64,000 nucleotides of DNA from JAAFJM01 sp964529175 (GTDB lineage: Bacteria > Bacteroidota > Bacteroidia > UKL13-3): assembly GCA_964529175.1 (NCBI GenBank), contig CAZGVO010000013.1:40886-104885 (forward strand), given 5' to 3'. The translations under genes were made by a program, and so were the position numbers. Positions 45,722-53,459 of this stretch are shown one piece after another. How positions within the stretch are numbered: position 1 is the first letter of the stretch; each line of letters begins with the position of its first letter. The notes under the pieces were generated by a model. The model was not told where the DNA came from. It made no database searches and saw only the letters and a list, made by a program, of their open reading frames with translations.

Positions 45722-46750
45722 TTAAATAACATTGTTTTCTAATTCCAGTTGTTGGATAAGATTTGTGACTTTTGTTCTGTCAAAGTTGTATTCGTTATTT
45801 CTCCTATCAAGAAATAGATCCATCATTTTTGTATTTTGCTTATCAATAAAGTCTATTTCTAAATGTGGAAATGAAAAATCTGAGTTCATCAAAAACGATG
45901 AGGTGAAATTTTCTCCACCGTCTTTTATTAGCGTTAAATTTAAATTTCTATATAAATTGAATAGATTAGCATCGCTTGTTAAAAAGTATGGAGAAAAATT
46001 TTCACCAAACATTTGAAATAATCTGAAACTATTAGCTGTAGTTTTTGAGTGAAAAATGTCCCAGGCTGATCCAAATAGTTTTTTTTTCACTTCGTTTGTT
46101 TTACAATCTAGTCCTATCATTTTTCTATAAACAGAATTCCCTCCAAATATATTTAGTGCCAACTTGTATTCTACCCCACGTATACTGTTTAATTCGTTTG
46201 TCATCCAATCAAGAAAAGAATAGATGTTAGTTTCTGCCATGTTTTTTGTTAATCCTCTCTGCGCTATGCTTCGCATTTTTAACAATGCACAATAACTATT
46301 TAATAAAGAAGGTTCAATAGCTTTATATGGATTGTGCAGATTTGTAGAAATATCTTTTAAAATAAGATAATCTCTGTTATAGTCAAATTTGAATTTACGA
46401 AATTCTTTAATTGGAATTTGTTCAAAAAAATCAATTCTGTGTTTGAAGTCAAGGAATTTATCTTTGTTAAAGTTTCCTTCTTTTAAACTAAGTTCCAAAA
46501 GTGCAAAAAATGGACTAATAGTTATTGGACTGTTTTGTAAGTACTCCTTTAATGCTATAATTTTTGAAAAATCAATATTAGTTGCTTTTTTTCCATAATC
46601 TACAACTTTTATAATGTGTAAACAGACACAACTATCTATAAATATTTTAGGCTCAACACCAGATTCAATTTTAATTAGTATTTCGTCTGTTTTGGGTAGA
46701 CATGTTTCACCATTTTCTGAAAAACAACTATATGAATTTTGTGTCTTCAA
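45722..46750 (-). CDS. Hypothetical protein with PIN-like features
   Basis: A 342-residue soluble protein. PKIFIDSCVCLHI near residue 34 and FGSAWDIFHSKTT...PYFLTSDANLF near 230-260 recall the acidic residues of PIN nucleases (Asp at strand 1, Asp in the AWDIxH helix, Asp after the last core strand). The match is by eye only and there is a long insertion. If real, an RNA- or DNA-cleaving toxin or defence nuclease is likely. Followed by a membrane protein, TIR and Mrr-like genes on the same strand. Confidence 0.55.
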   Translation of the reverse strand: MKTQNSYSCFSENGETCLPKTDEILIKIESGVEPKIFIDSCVCLHIIKVVDYGKKATNIDFSKIIALKEYLQNSPITISPFFALLELSLKEGNFNKDKFLDFKHRIDFFEQIPIKEFRKFKFDYNRDYLILKDISTNLHNPYKAIEPSLLNSYCALLKMRSIAQRGLTKNMAETNIYSFLDWMTNELNSIRGVEYKLALNIFGGNSVYRKMIGLDCKTNEVKKKLFGSAWDIFHSKTTANSFRLFQMFGENFSPYFLTSDANLFNLYRNLNLTLIKDGGENFTSSFLMNSDFSFPHLEIDFIDKQNTKMMDLFLDRRNNEYNFDRTKVTNLIQQLELENNVI

Positions 46751-46824
46751 GCTTTTGAATATTAATTATAATGAGTGATAAAATACTAAAAAATGACTAT
46801 GTGTAAATTTAAAATTTATAATGT

Positions 46825-47253
46825 TTATTTTGATTTCTGGCTATTTGAGACACTGACCTTATTAAATAAAAGAAATAAGATAATAATAACTTCAATTGAT
46901 GTACCAATTATAACACCAGTTTGTAAACTAATATTTATAAATAATTTAGTAAGTATTGGTATGTATAATACAGGTAAAGATATTATACTGCCAATTAAAC
47001 CAAATATTTGGAGGCTAAAATTAACATCTTCATGTTTTGATTCATCAAAAAATACAACTATGGAACTATTTATTATCCAAGTGGGAATTGTAAGTGACAT
47101 ACTTAATAATATTAATTTTATTGCATCAGTTTTTTCAAATAAATCTTTGCTGTAAATAAAAATAAATAATATGCCTGCACAAAGCGTAGATAAAATAATA
47201 AAAATGGCAGTAACAAATGTAACGGGCTTTATTTTATGTAAATCAATATTCAT
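46825..47253 (-). CDS. Hypothetical four-segment membrane protein
   Basis: 142 residues from the ATG at 47253, with four hydrophobic segments (about 12-34, 46-66, 78-100, 105-130). No conserved motif. Its position between the PIN-like gene and the TIR pair, on the same strand, is the only context clue. Confidence 0.55.
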   Translation of the reverse strand: MNIDLHKIKPVTFVTAIFIILSTLCAGILFIFIYSKDLFEKTDAIKLILLSMSLTIPTWIINSSIVVFFDESKHEDVNFSLQIFGLIGSIISLPVLYIPILTKLFINISLQTGVIIGTSIEVIIILFLLFNKVSVSNSQKSK

Positions 47254-47459
47254 TTTATTGGGCTTAAAATTGCTGTAACTTGTTTGAATTATAATAAAAC
47301 TATACAATGATAACTAGTGTTTGTTTAGTTTTAAATAGTTAATAAACAGCTATAATTTTTACCAATATATTGTTTGATGTAAATAATAAGCTTTGCTAAT
47401 TATTAAGTTGTTAATTAACTAGAAATGATTGTTTTTGCTTTAAACTAACTTTTTTGTAA

Positions 47460-47966
47460 TTAATATTTCTTGCTATTTTTATCTATTGTTTTTTCATCAT
47501 TTGACAATAGACCTATTAAAGCAATCGCTGCAAGGCCACCTAAAATCCAAGCAACAGAATTATCATTTTTAGATTGAATACTTTGTCTTGATAAGCTTAT
47601 TTTATTTTTAACTAGCTCTATTGAAGGTTCAGGTTTATGCCTATCAAACCTAATTACGTTTTGATGTTGTAAAATTGTCTGGTGTAGGTTTACATTATTT
47701 TCAACTAATAATAGAGAAGGAATTTGTTTAGATGTAGCTTGTTGCCACTCACTAAAAACTCTTTCGTTTGCAATACCTGTAAAAGTAATCAAACCTATAA
47801 ACAAGTTCGATTTATTTAATTGAGTAAATGTATTGGGATCAAGCATGTTATTGAATAAATTGTGGCTAGTTGAAACTATAAAACCTTGCTCCTTAAGTTT
47901 ACTTGCTAAAACTGTTAGAACAAATTGCTCAGAATCGTTAAGTGAATATGATATGAATGCTCTCAT
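47460..47966 (-). CDS. TIR-domain protein with C-terminal membrane segment
   Basis: A 168-residue protein: AFISYSLNDSEQFVLTVLASKLKEQGF is box 1 and helix A of a TIR fold, LNKSNLFIGLITFTG the BB-loop side strand, and NERVFSEWQQA the helix that carries the catalytic Glu in NAD-cleaving TIRs (the exact Glu is uncertain). A membrane segment (SVAWILGGLAAIALIGLL) follows at 137-155. Start overlaps the Mrr-like gene's stop by 4 bp, so the two are made together. Confidence 0.7.
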   Translation of the reverse strand: MRAFISYSLNDSEQFVLTVLASKLKEQGFIVSTSHNLFNNMLDPNTFTQLNKSNLFIGLITFTGIANERVFSEWQQATSKQIPSLLLVENNVNLHQTILQHQNVIRFDRHKPEPSIELVKNKISLSRQSIQSKNDNSVAWILGGLAAIALIGLLSNDEKTIDKNSKKY

Positions 47967-48493
47967 TTGATTTCTTTTATAATTTGGTCTGCTTTAATAC
48001 TTTCTTGATTGATATATTTAGAATGTTTCGGAAAATAATTTTTAATAATGTTTCCTTTCAGTCGTATTCTATTTAATATTCCTTGGCCGTTCCATATCCA
48101 GTAACATCTTTTAAATGGACACTCTTTATTAAACCCTTCAAACATTTTTGAAACAGGGGAAGTGTAATGATTTTTACACACTAACAGATAACCATCAGCA
48201 CCGTACTCGTGTAATAAGCTTGGAATATTGATGTCGGATAAGTGCCCCTTATTTACATCTTCTTTATAAAATTTACATTGAATAACCCATTTCCTTGTAA
48301 ATGTCATTATTGAATCATCTACTGTAAACGTTACTAAAATGTCACGGCCCCCATCTGAACCTGTTCCAGTTTGTTGAATTATTACATCATCAACATTGAA
48401 TTCGTTATCATTCTTTACTTCTCGGAAATAGTCTGCCACAAGGTCTTCAAATTGCTGTCCGTCTCTTATTTCTGTTAGTGAAAGTATTTCCAT
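47963..48493 (-). CDS. Mrr-like restriction endonuclease domain protein
   Basis: A 176-residue single-domain nuclease. GQQFEDLVADYFRE starts the fold, TGSDGGRDILVTF gives the first acidic residue and WVIQCKFYK the QxK half-site of the Mrr/PD-(D/E)xK family. Mrr proteins cut methylated or foreign DNA; many carry a winged helix, which is missing here. First gene of a two-gene unit with the TIR-membrane protein. Confidence 0.78.
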   Translation of the reverse strand: MEILSLTEIRDGQQFEDLVADYFREVKNDNEFNVDDVIIQQTGTGSDGGRDILVTFTVDDSIMTFTRKWVIQCKFYKEDVNKGHLSDINIPSLLHEYGADGYLLVCKNHYTSPVSKMFEGFNKECPFKRCYWIWNGQGILNRIRLKGNIIKNYFPKHSKYINQESIKADQIIKEIK

Positions 48494-48750
48494 TAATTAT
48501 TGCTTAAGCCTTATTAGTAGTATTATAATCTAAAATAACTATTAAAATCCTTTTGTAATAATGCACTTAAAATTTAAAAAAACAAAGTGAAATATTAAGC
48601 GCAAGCCTTCTGCAATTAACTTAGTAAAATAGCCAACGACCAGCAAATTCCATTAACTATTAATAAATTAGGAATAATTTTTTTGTGTAATAAATTCAAA
48701 ATCATACGATATTTTAATAAGCTACGTTAATAGTAAATTTAATATTAACC

Positions 48751-49488
48751 ATGGAAAATAGAAATTATTCTTTTGCAGATGTAGATATGTTAATTGCTGC
48801 ATCCACTATTATTGAAACGGCTATTGAAAACAAAGATTTTTTAATAACCAAACGCCAAGCTTGGACCGACCCATTTTTTGATGACTTAAAAGCTAAAATC
48901 GACACCACCATTAAAAACAGTTTGGGTGTTGATAATGCTAAAGACCTCAGAAAGTTAACATCAAGCATCAAAACTTTACAAAAACAAGCACAAACTGCTT
49001 TAGCAGAGTTTAAAGTTCAAATTGATGCTGATTTTAAAAAAGAACCTCTAAAAAGAGATGAAATTATTAATCTCTTGGGTTTTAAAGATTATTTAAAGGC
49101 AGTTCAAAAAGGAAACCAAGAAGCCTTAATTAACCTTTTGTATCAGTTTAAAACCAATTTAGATAAAGATTTAAAAAACGATATCAATATAAAAGGCATG
49201 AACAAAGATGCGATCGATGTTATTTTAAACTTTGCCGATACCATAAAAGATACCAACGTAAACCAAGAAAAAGCCAAAAGTGGTAAAAAAACTACCACCA
49301 TTAATTATATTACTGAATTTAATGGCATTTACGATGAAGTAATAGCCATAGCCAAAATAGCCAGTAATTTTTGTAAAGATAACCCTACTTTAAAAGAACA
49401 ATTTAGCTTTAGCAAAATAGCCAAAGCACTAAGCGCAAGTAAGGCCTCTCCAACCAAAGCAGCTAAACCTGAAACACCTAAAAAATAA
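48751..49488 (+). CDS. Hypothetical helical protein
   Basis: A 245-residue highly helical, Lys-rich, cytosolic protein with no recognised domain. Proteins of this shape occur widely in Bacteroidota without known role. It has its own terminator at 49496 and is convergent with the six-gene operon. Confidence 0.65.
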   Translation: MENRNYSFADVDMLIAASTIIETAIENKDFLITKRQAWTDPFFDDLKAKIDTTIKNSLGVDNAKDLRKLTSSIKTLQKQAQTALAEFKVQIDADFKKEPLKRDEIINLLGFKDYLKAVQKGNQEALINLLYQFKTNLDKDLKNDINIKGMNKDAIDVILNFADTIKDTNVNQEKAKSGKKTTTINYITEFNGIYDEVIAIAKIASNFCKDNPTLKEQFSFSKIAKALSASKASPTKAAKPETPKK

Positions 49489-49495
49489 ACCCAAC

Positions 49496-49523
49496 AAAAA
49501 AGCCAACCTAAGTTGGCTTTTTT
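49496..49523. terminator. Bidirectional terminator
   Basis: Arms AAAAAAGCCAAC/GTTGGCTTTTTT around CTAA; serves both the 48751 gene and the minus-strand operon ending at 49526. Confidence 0.88.
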
Positions 49524-49525
49524 GT

Positions 49526-49801
49526 TTAATAACTTTCTATAAAATACTTATCATTTGTTAAATCCTTTAACCAATCATTTATTTGGTCCCATAAATCTGT
49601 TTCATTAAGGCTAGCAAAGTTTTCTAATCCTATATTAAATACTGGCTCATTTACCATTACATTCTTTTCGCTATTAAAAGTATTGTAAATAATGGTGCCT
49701 ACATATATTTGGCTTACATATTTTGAAATAAATAGGCTGTAATTGCCAAATGGAGTTTCTACTTTATACTTTTGGGTGTTAAGTATGTATTTGTTTTTCA
49801 T
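49526..49801 (-). CDS. Small hypothetical protein, last gene of six-gene operon
   Basis: 91 residues, aromatic-rich, no signal. No family recognised. 27 bp after the previous gene. Confidence 0.5.
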   Translation of the reverse strand: MKNKYILNTQKYKVETPFGNYSLFISKYVSQIYVGTIIYNTFNSEKNVMVNEPVFNIGLENFASLNETDLWDQINDWLKDLTNDKYFIESY

Positions 49802-49828
49802 TTATTAGTTTATTTTCTAAACCATTTG

Positions 49829-50107
49829 TTATTGCCATTCTTCCTCCGGAAGCTCTTCTAGCAAATCAGGGGTTATTATGGCGTACTCACTTATTTTAAA
49901 ATCTAAGAGTTTAATACCATAAACTTTATTATTTTTTTCTATAATTTCATTATCAGTAATTAAACTTTTAGAGGGAAAATCCTCAAAAATGCAGCATTTT
50001 GCATTATCTATTATGCCAAATCCTACTTCTGGATATTTTAATAAATATGCCATTTGTTTATAGGCACCTTCTTTTATTTTATATTTATAAATAAGTTTTG
50101 TTTTCAT
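49829..50107 (-). CDS. Small hypothetical protein
   Basis: 92 residues ending in an acidic tail (DLLEELPEEEWQ). Start overlaps the previous gene's stop by 4 bp. No homology recognised. Confidence 0.55.
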   Translation of the reverse strand: MKTKLIYKYKIKEGAYKQMAYLLKYPEVGFGIIDNAKCCIFEDFPSKSLITDNEIIEKNNKVYGIKLLDFKISEYAIITPDLLEELPEEEWQ

Positions 50108-50379
50108 TTTTTATTAAAATTTATCTCTACTATTTTATTGGTTTCTGGTTCACCACAAGGCCTTATTTGCTTGTACCTATGTTTAATAAACGCCTCCAAA
50201 TACTCTATTTCCTCGGCTATATAGTAAGTAATAGTTTCCAAATATACTTCTGTGGTTTTATAAGCAGTAAATTTATAAGTAGTAAACTGTAAACCGCGGG
50301 TTATGGTTTTTAAATACTGCTCAAAAGCAATGCTTTCTTCTTTATTTATTTCTATACTATTCCAGTAAAGTGTTTTCAT
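50104..50379 (-). CDS. Small hypothetical protein
   Basis: 91 residues. No family recognised; translationally coupled to the next gene by an ATGA overlap and 18 bp from the one before, so part of the same operon. Confidence 0.55.
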   Translation of the reverse strand: MKTLYWNSIEINKEESIAFEQYLKTITRGLQFTTYKFTAYKTTEVYLETITYYIAEEIEYLEAFIKHRYKQIRPCGEPETNKIVEINFNKK

Positions 50380-50397
50380 AAGCGGTTTTATAATTTA

Positions 50398-50763
50398 CTA
50401 AGAAAACAATTGTTTTAAAACGTCATCAATACCATTCAAACCAATAGTTCTAGGTTCTTTAAAAACATAAACCCATCTTGAAGTACGAATTGCACCTCCT
50501 ATATGTGGTCTATTTATCATGCCTTTTTCGCTCATAGCTGCTTCTATAATATTGGCATTACTAACTGAACCTGCATCATAACAATGCCAAAAATTAACTA
50601 AACCTCTGTAAGCATTATGCTCCGCCTTTCTCCTGTTTACATCATTAGTTATACCACAATACCAATTAGATAATCTAGGATTTTCACTATTCATTGATAA
50701 TCTAATATGTCTTGTTATAGCGCCTTTTATAGCTCTTATTTTATTAATGTCTTTTTTTGTCAT
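50398..50763 (-). CDS. GIY-YIG-like small protein
   Basis: 121 residues. SNWYCGITNDVNRRKAEHN near residues 32-50 recalls the GIY-YIG core (WYxGIT-x-D-xxxRxxEH), and GLVNFWHCYDAGS may be the next strand. The catalytic Glu of the classical family would fall in NIIEAAM (residue about 72). The overall protein is short for a GIY-YIG nuclease, so activity is uncertain. Confidence 0.6.
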   Translation of the reverse strand: MTKKDINKIRAIKGAITRHIRLSMNSENPRLSNWYCGITNDVNRRKAEHNAYRGLVNFWHCYDAGSVSNANIIEAAMSEKGMINRPHIGGAIRTSRWVYVFKEPRTIGLNGIDDVLKQLFS

Positions 50764-50798
50764 CTGTTTAAGCTAAAATTTATAAGTTCTTTATTTTT

Positions 50799-51644
50799 TT
50801 ATTTTTCAACGTTTGCAAATGAATTTGCTACTTTTTTTTCTTTACTTATTATAGTTGTAAAATACCTTTGTTCAATTCCCCATAATAATTTTTTTAGTTG
50901 TTCATTGGTCGCAATTTCAAATTTTGAGTTTACTAAATCAAAAGTTAAATCTTCGCAATATTTCAAAATATATTTATTCATGGTTTTCTTTTGAGCGGGC
51001 TTTAAATTATTCAATGTTTCCATTGCTTGAGTAATTCTTTTTTTATTAGGAACATTAACATTATCTTTATTGAAATCCCCTTTCAGTTCAATAAAATCAT
51101 TTTTTAAAAAATCTTCTGTTTCTGCTTCAGTTGCTTCTCTATAAAGTACCATAATACCCTCAAAAATGGTAGTAATTGTATTTAACGATTTAAAGTAAAG
51201 TCTATCTTCTGAAACACAATAAATAGCATCAGCCCAATTACTAATAGCAATAACGGGTGCTTTTTCACTAATTGTTAATTTATTAAAATCAATTATCCTT
51301 TTAGTTACAAAACTTGCTTTATTCAATTTTTGAAAAAAGTAGTAATCTCCTTCTATTGAACATAAAAACTCTAAATTTCCAAAATCAGTTTTATCTACTT
51401 TTGAATAGCTTGTTCCGTTAAAACCATCTTTAATAATATCTATAGCGTATTCTTTTGACTTGAACTCATCCACTGCAAACCATTCTTCTTCGCCTTCACC
51501 TGTTTCTAGTTTATAATCACTACTGTATTCTTTGTAATTGACTAAACTAACAGGAACTTCAAACATTGATTTGTCTTCAATTACTATTTTGTAGGTACTT
51601 GGCGCTTCCTTAGTCTTTTTAGTTTTTGTTATTAAATAATTCAT
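50799..51644 (-). CDS. Hypothetical protein adjacent to the restriction-modification system
   Basis: A 281-residue soluble protein. The block AISNWADAIYCVSEDRLYFKSLNTITTIFEG has the look of the DUF4868/KwaB-type proteins found in defence loci, but the similarity is weak and by eye. No signal or membrane segment. It starts 6 bp after the membrane-protein gene. Confidence 0.5.
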   Translation of the reverse strand: MNYLITKTKKTKEAPSTYKIVIEDKSMFEVPVSLVNYKEYSSDYKLETGEGEEEWFAVDEFKSKEYAIDIIKDGFNGTSYSKVDKTDFGNLEFLCSIEGDYYFFQKLNKASFVTKRIIDFNKLTISEKAPVIAISNWADAIYCVSEDRLYFKSLNTITTIFEGIMVLYREATEAETEDFLKNDFIELKGDFNKDNVNVPNKKRITQAMETLNNLKPAQKKTMNKYILKYCEDLTFDLVNSKFEIATNEQLKKLLWGIEQRYFTTIISKEKKVANSFANVEK

Positions 51645-51650
51645 AGGGCA

Positions 51651-52178
51651 TTAGGTTTCAATATAAGTATAATTATTAATTACTATTATTCTGTCAAATT
51701 CTACATTTTTGGGAATTCTTAAATCTTGTTTGGTTATCAAGAATATTCTAACATTATCAGTATTCGTTAAATAGTAAAACTGATAACCAAACAGTAAAAA
51801 TATAGGGTTAAAATATAAAGTTTGAGATAAAAATGTAAATATTAAAATGATAAAATAAACAAAATAAATTGCTCCATTATCTGGTACATCTAAGGCTACA
51901 AAAAAATAACCTAAATAACTAGGCAAAAATGAATCATTTGCATATTCAATATTGGTAATACTTTCTTTTTTTATGTCTGCAACTGCTAAATATTTTCTCA
52001 GTACTAAACTCAATCTAGTTAATGATACCATTATTACAATATAAAGTAAATAGGAACAATAGTCAGGCATTTTAATTAAACAATATGGAATATGGTACTC
52101 GCATTTAATCCAATAAATGATAAGGATTAAAGACGTTGAATTAAATGCAAGAAAAAACCTAAATAAATTATATACCAT
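51651..52178 (-). CDS. Hypothetical membrane protein
   Basis: A 175-residue protein with three or four hydrophobic segments (near 5-24, 40-57, 92-113, 115-130). First gene of the six-gene minus-strand operon; a terminator separates it from the restriction-modification genes, so the two units are probably transcribed apart. Confidence 0.5.
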   Translation of the reverse strand: MVYNLFRFFLAFNSTSLILIIYWIKCEYHIPYCLIKMPDYCSYLLYIVIMVSLTRLSLVLRKYLAVADIKKESITNIEYANDSFLPSYLGYFFVALDVPDNGAIYFVYFIILIFTFLSQTLYFNPIFLLFGYQFYYLTNTDNVRIFLITKQDLRIPKNVEFDRIIVINNYTYIET

Positions 52179-52255
52179 AATGTTTATTCCTAATTTGTTA
52201 AAGCAAATTAATTAAATTAATATTTATTGCAAATTATTTATGTATCTTTTCCTAT

Positions 52256-52284
52256 AAAAAAAGCCAACTTACGTTGGCTTTTTT
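52256..52284 (-). terminator. Terminator of the restriction-modification operon
   Basis: AAAAAAGCCAAC/GTTGGCTTTTTT with a TTAC loop, the same arms as the terminator at 49496. It lies 57 bp past the hsdS stop. Confidence 0.88.
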
Positions 52285-52340
52285 ATTCTGCTATTTCTTA
52301 AAATATTTTAAACTTAGTTTCCATAAAATCAAAATACTGT

Positions 52341-53390
52341 TTATTTACTTTTAATTACAGTTTTTGTTGCTTCTATTTTTCTATCTGCATAGTTTACTAC
52401 ATCTTTAATTACTAATTTTTGTATTGCATTTATAAATGTTTCCATTAGAGCGTAATTGGGTTGATTATTAATTGTTGGCAAAGAAATATTTAATTCGTCA
52501 GCATCTTTTGCATAAAAATTATTTGAGTAACTAAATTTACCTGTATATGAAGATTTGTGTATTGCAGCAGTAACAAATATAGAAGCAAGCCTTTTTAAGT
52601 TTTCTGTATGTACAATTGCAACATGGTCATCTCCTCCATATTTGTAATTACGGTATTTTGCAGAGCCAAACATGTCTATAGTTGTTGTGTTCTCTGAAAA
52701 AATTGTAACATCATTTCCAATAAATGCTGAAATTCCGTCATTATACTCTCCAGCAGTTACAAATGGTAGTGTTCCTTTAATTCTGTCGGTACTTTTTAAA
52801 CGTTGACCTCTTGTTGATTTTCCGAATAAACTTTCAAGATTATAGGTTTTCCACTCTAAGTTATCAAAATCTTTAAAAACCTTTTCTTCTTCTTCTGTTA
52901 AAGTATAGTCTTTTAGTCCAGAAGCTAATAAGTGAGCTTCCAGCTCAGCTATACGCTGAGCTTCCAGCTCAGCTATAAAACTTTCTATAAACTCAAAATC
53001 TATTTTTCCTTTTTTAATTGGGAGTTGGATTTTTTGATTTTCAATTATTTTCACATTAAAACTGGAACTACCCCACGCAAATAAGCTAAAAGATTTATTC
53101 ATTGATAGAATAAAAAATTGTGCATTATTTTTATTAAATCTTTTATCTTTTGCTTTTACTATTTTAATCTTATCACCTGTGAAATATGGTTTTTCTTGGT
53201 AGAACATTGTTGCAGTATCTTGACCAAATGAAATTGTATTTCCTTCATTTAAAAATTGTTCATCTTCATTTATGTATCCTTTAATGCCATTATTTAAACT
53301 TGTTCTAACTACGTAAGGAAAATTTCCATTATCCAAAATTTTAACTTTGTTTGCATCGAATCTTTTTTTGGAGGTGCTGATTACAAACAA
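52341..53390 (-). CDS. Specificity subunit of type I/BcgI-like restriction system
   Basis: The annotated start is a TTG at 53390, 349 residues, but the true N-terminus must lie further up: the in-frame residues VEWGEFKIGDLF just before it align with LEWKTYNLESLF that opens the second target-recognition domain, so a start at 53390 would cut the first strand of domain 1. No ATG or GTG exists between the upstream in-frame stop and 53390. Two recognition domains (about 1-155 and 180-330) are joined by a helical spacer with a 24-bp tandem repeat (IAELEAQR/IAELEAHL). The subunit gives DNA sequence specificity to the methylase-nuclease encoded before it. See the frameshift feature at 53409. Confidence 0.85.
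   Translation of the reverse strand: MFVISTSKKRFDANKVKILDNGNFPYVVRTSLNNGIKGYINEDEQFLNEGNTISFGQDTATMFYQEKPYFTGDKIKIVKAKDKRFNKNNAQFFILSMNKSFSLFAWGSSSFNVKIIENQKIQLPIKKGKIDFEFIESFIAELEAQRIAELEAHLLASGLKDYTLTEEEEKVFKDFDNLEWKTYNLESLFGKSTRGQRLKSTDRIKGTLPFVTAGEYNDGISAFIGNDVTIFSENTTTIDMFGSAKYRNYKYGGDDHVAIVHTENLKRLASIFVTAAIHKSSYTGKFSYSNNFYAKDADELNISLPTINNQPNYALMETFINAIQKLVIKDVVNYADRKIEATKTVIKSK
52933..52977. repeat. 24-bp-period tandem repeat inside the specificity subunit
   Basis: Two perfect 21-bp copies (52933-52953 and 52957-52977) with 3 bp between, coding for eight-residue units IAELEA(Q/H). It lies in the helical spacer between the two recognition domains. In EcoR124 a comparable repeat sets the gap between half-sites. 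Confidence 0.9.
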
Positions 53391-53408
53391 ATCACCGATT
53401 TTAAATTC

Positions 53409-53459
53409 ACCCCACTCAACTTTTTGTAATTTTTCGTTGAGCAGGGTATCTACTTTCCC
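53409..53459 (-). promoter_or_regulatory. Candidate programmed -1 ribosomal frameshift site
   Basis: Reading the minus strand: slippery heptamer G_GGA_AAG at 53459-53453 in the zero frame, TAG stop next (53452-53450), 5-nt spacer, then a 12-bp stem 53447-53436 / 53420-53409 (ACCCTGCTCAAC with GTTGAGTGGGGT, two adjacent G-U pairs) with a 15-nt A-rich loop. Slipping back one base reads GGG AAA GTA GAT and enters the specificity subunit frame without a stop. The heptamer is the one used by phage lambda G-T. Confidence 0.75.

Noticed and set aside
48166..48186. Further NrtR-type operator (GTGTAA...TTACAC)
   Set aside because: Arms match partly but the spacing differs by 3 bp and the site lies inside a coding region.
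53390..53449. Ordinary start of the specificity subunit at TTG 53390
   Set aside because: It would remove the first strand of recognition domain 1, and no AUG or GTG lies upstream in frame; frameshift expression explains the arrangement better.
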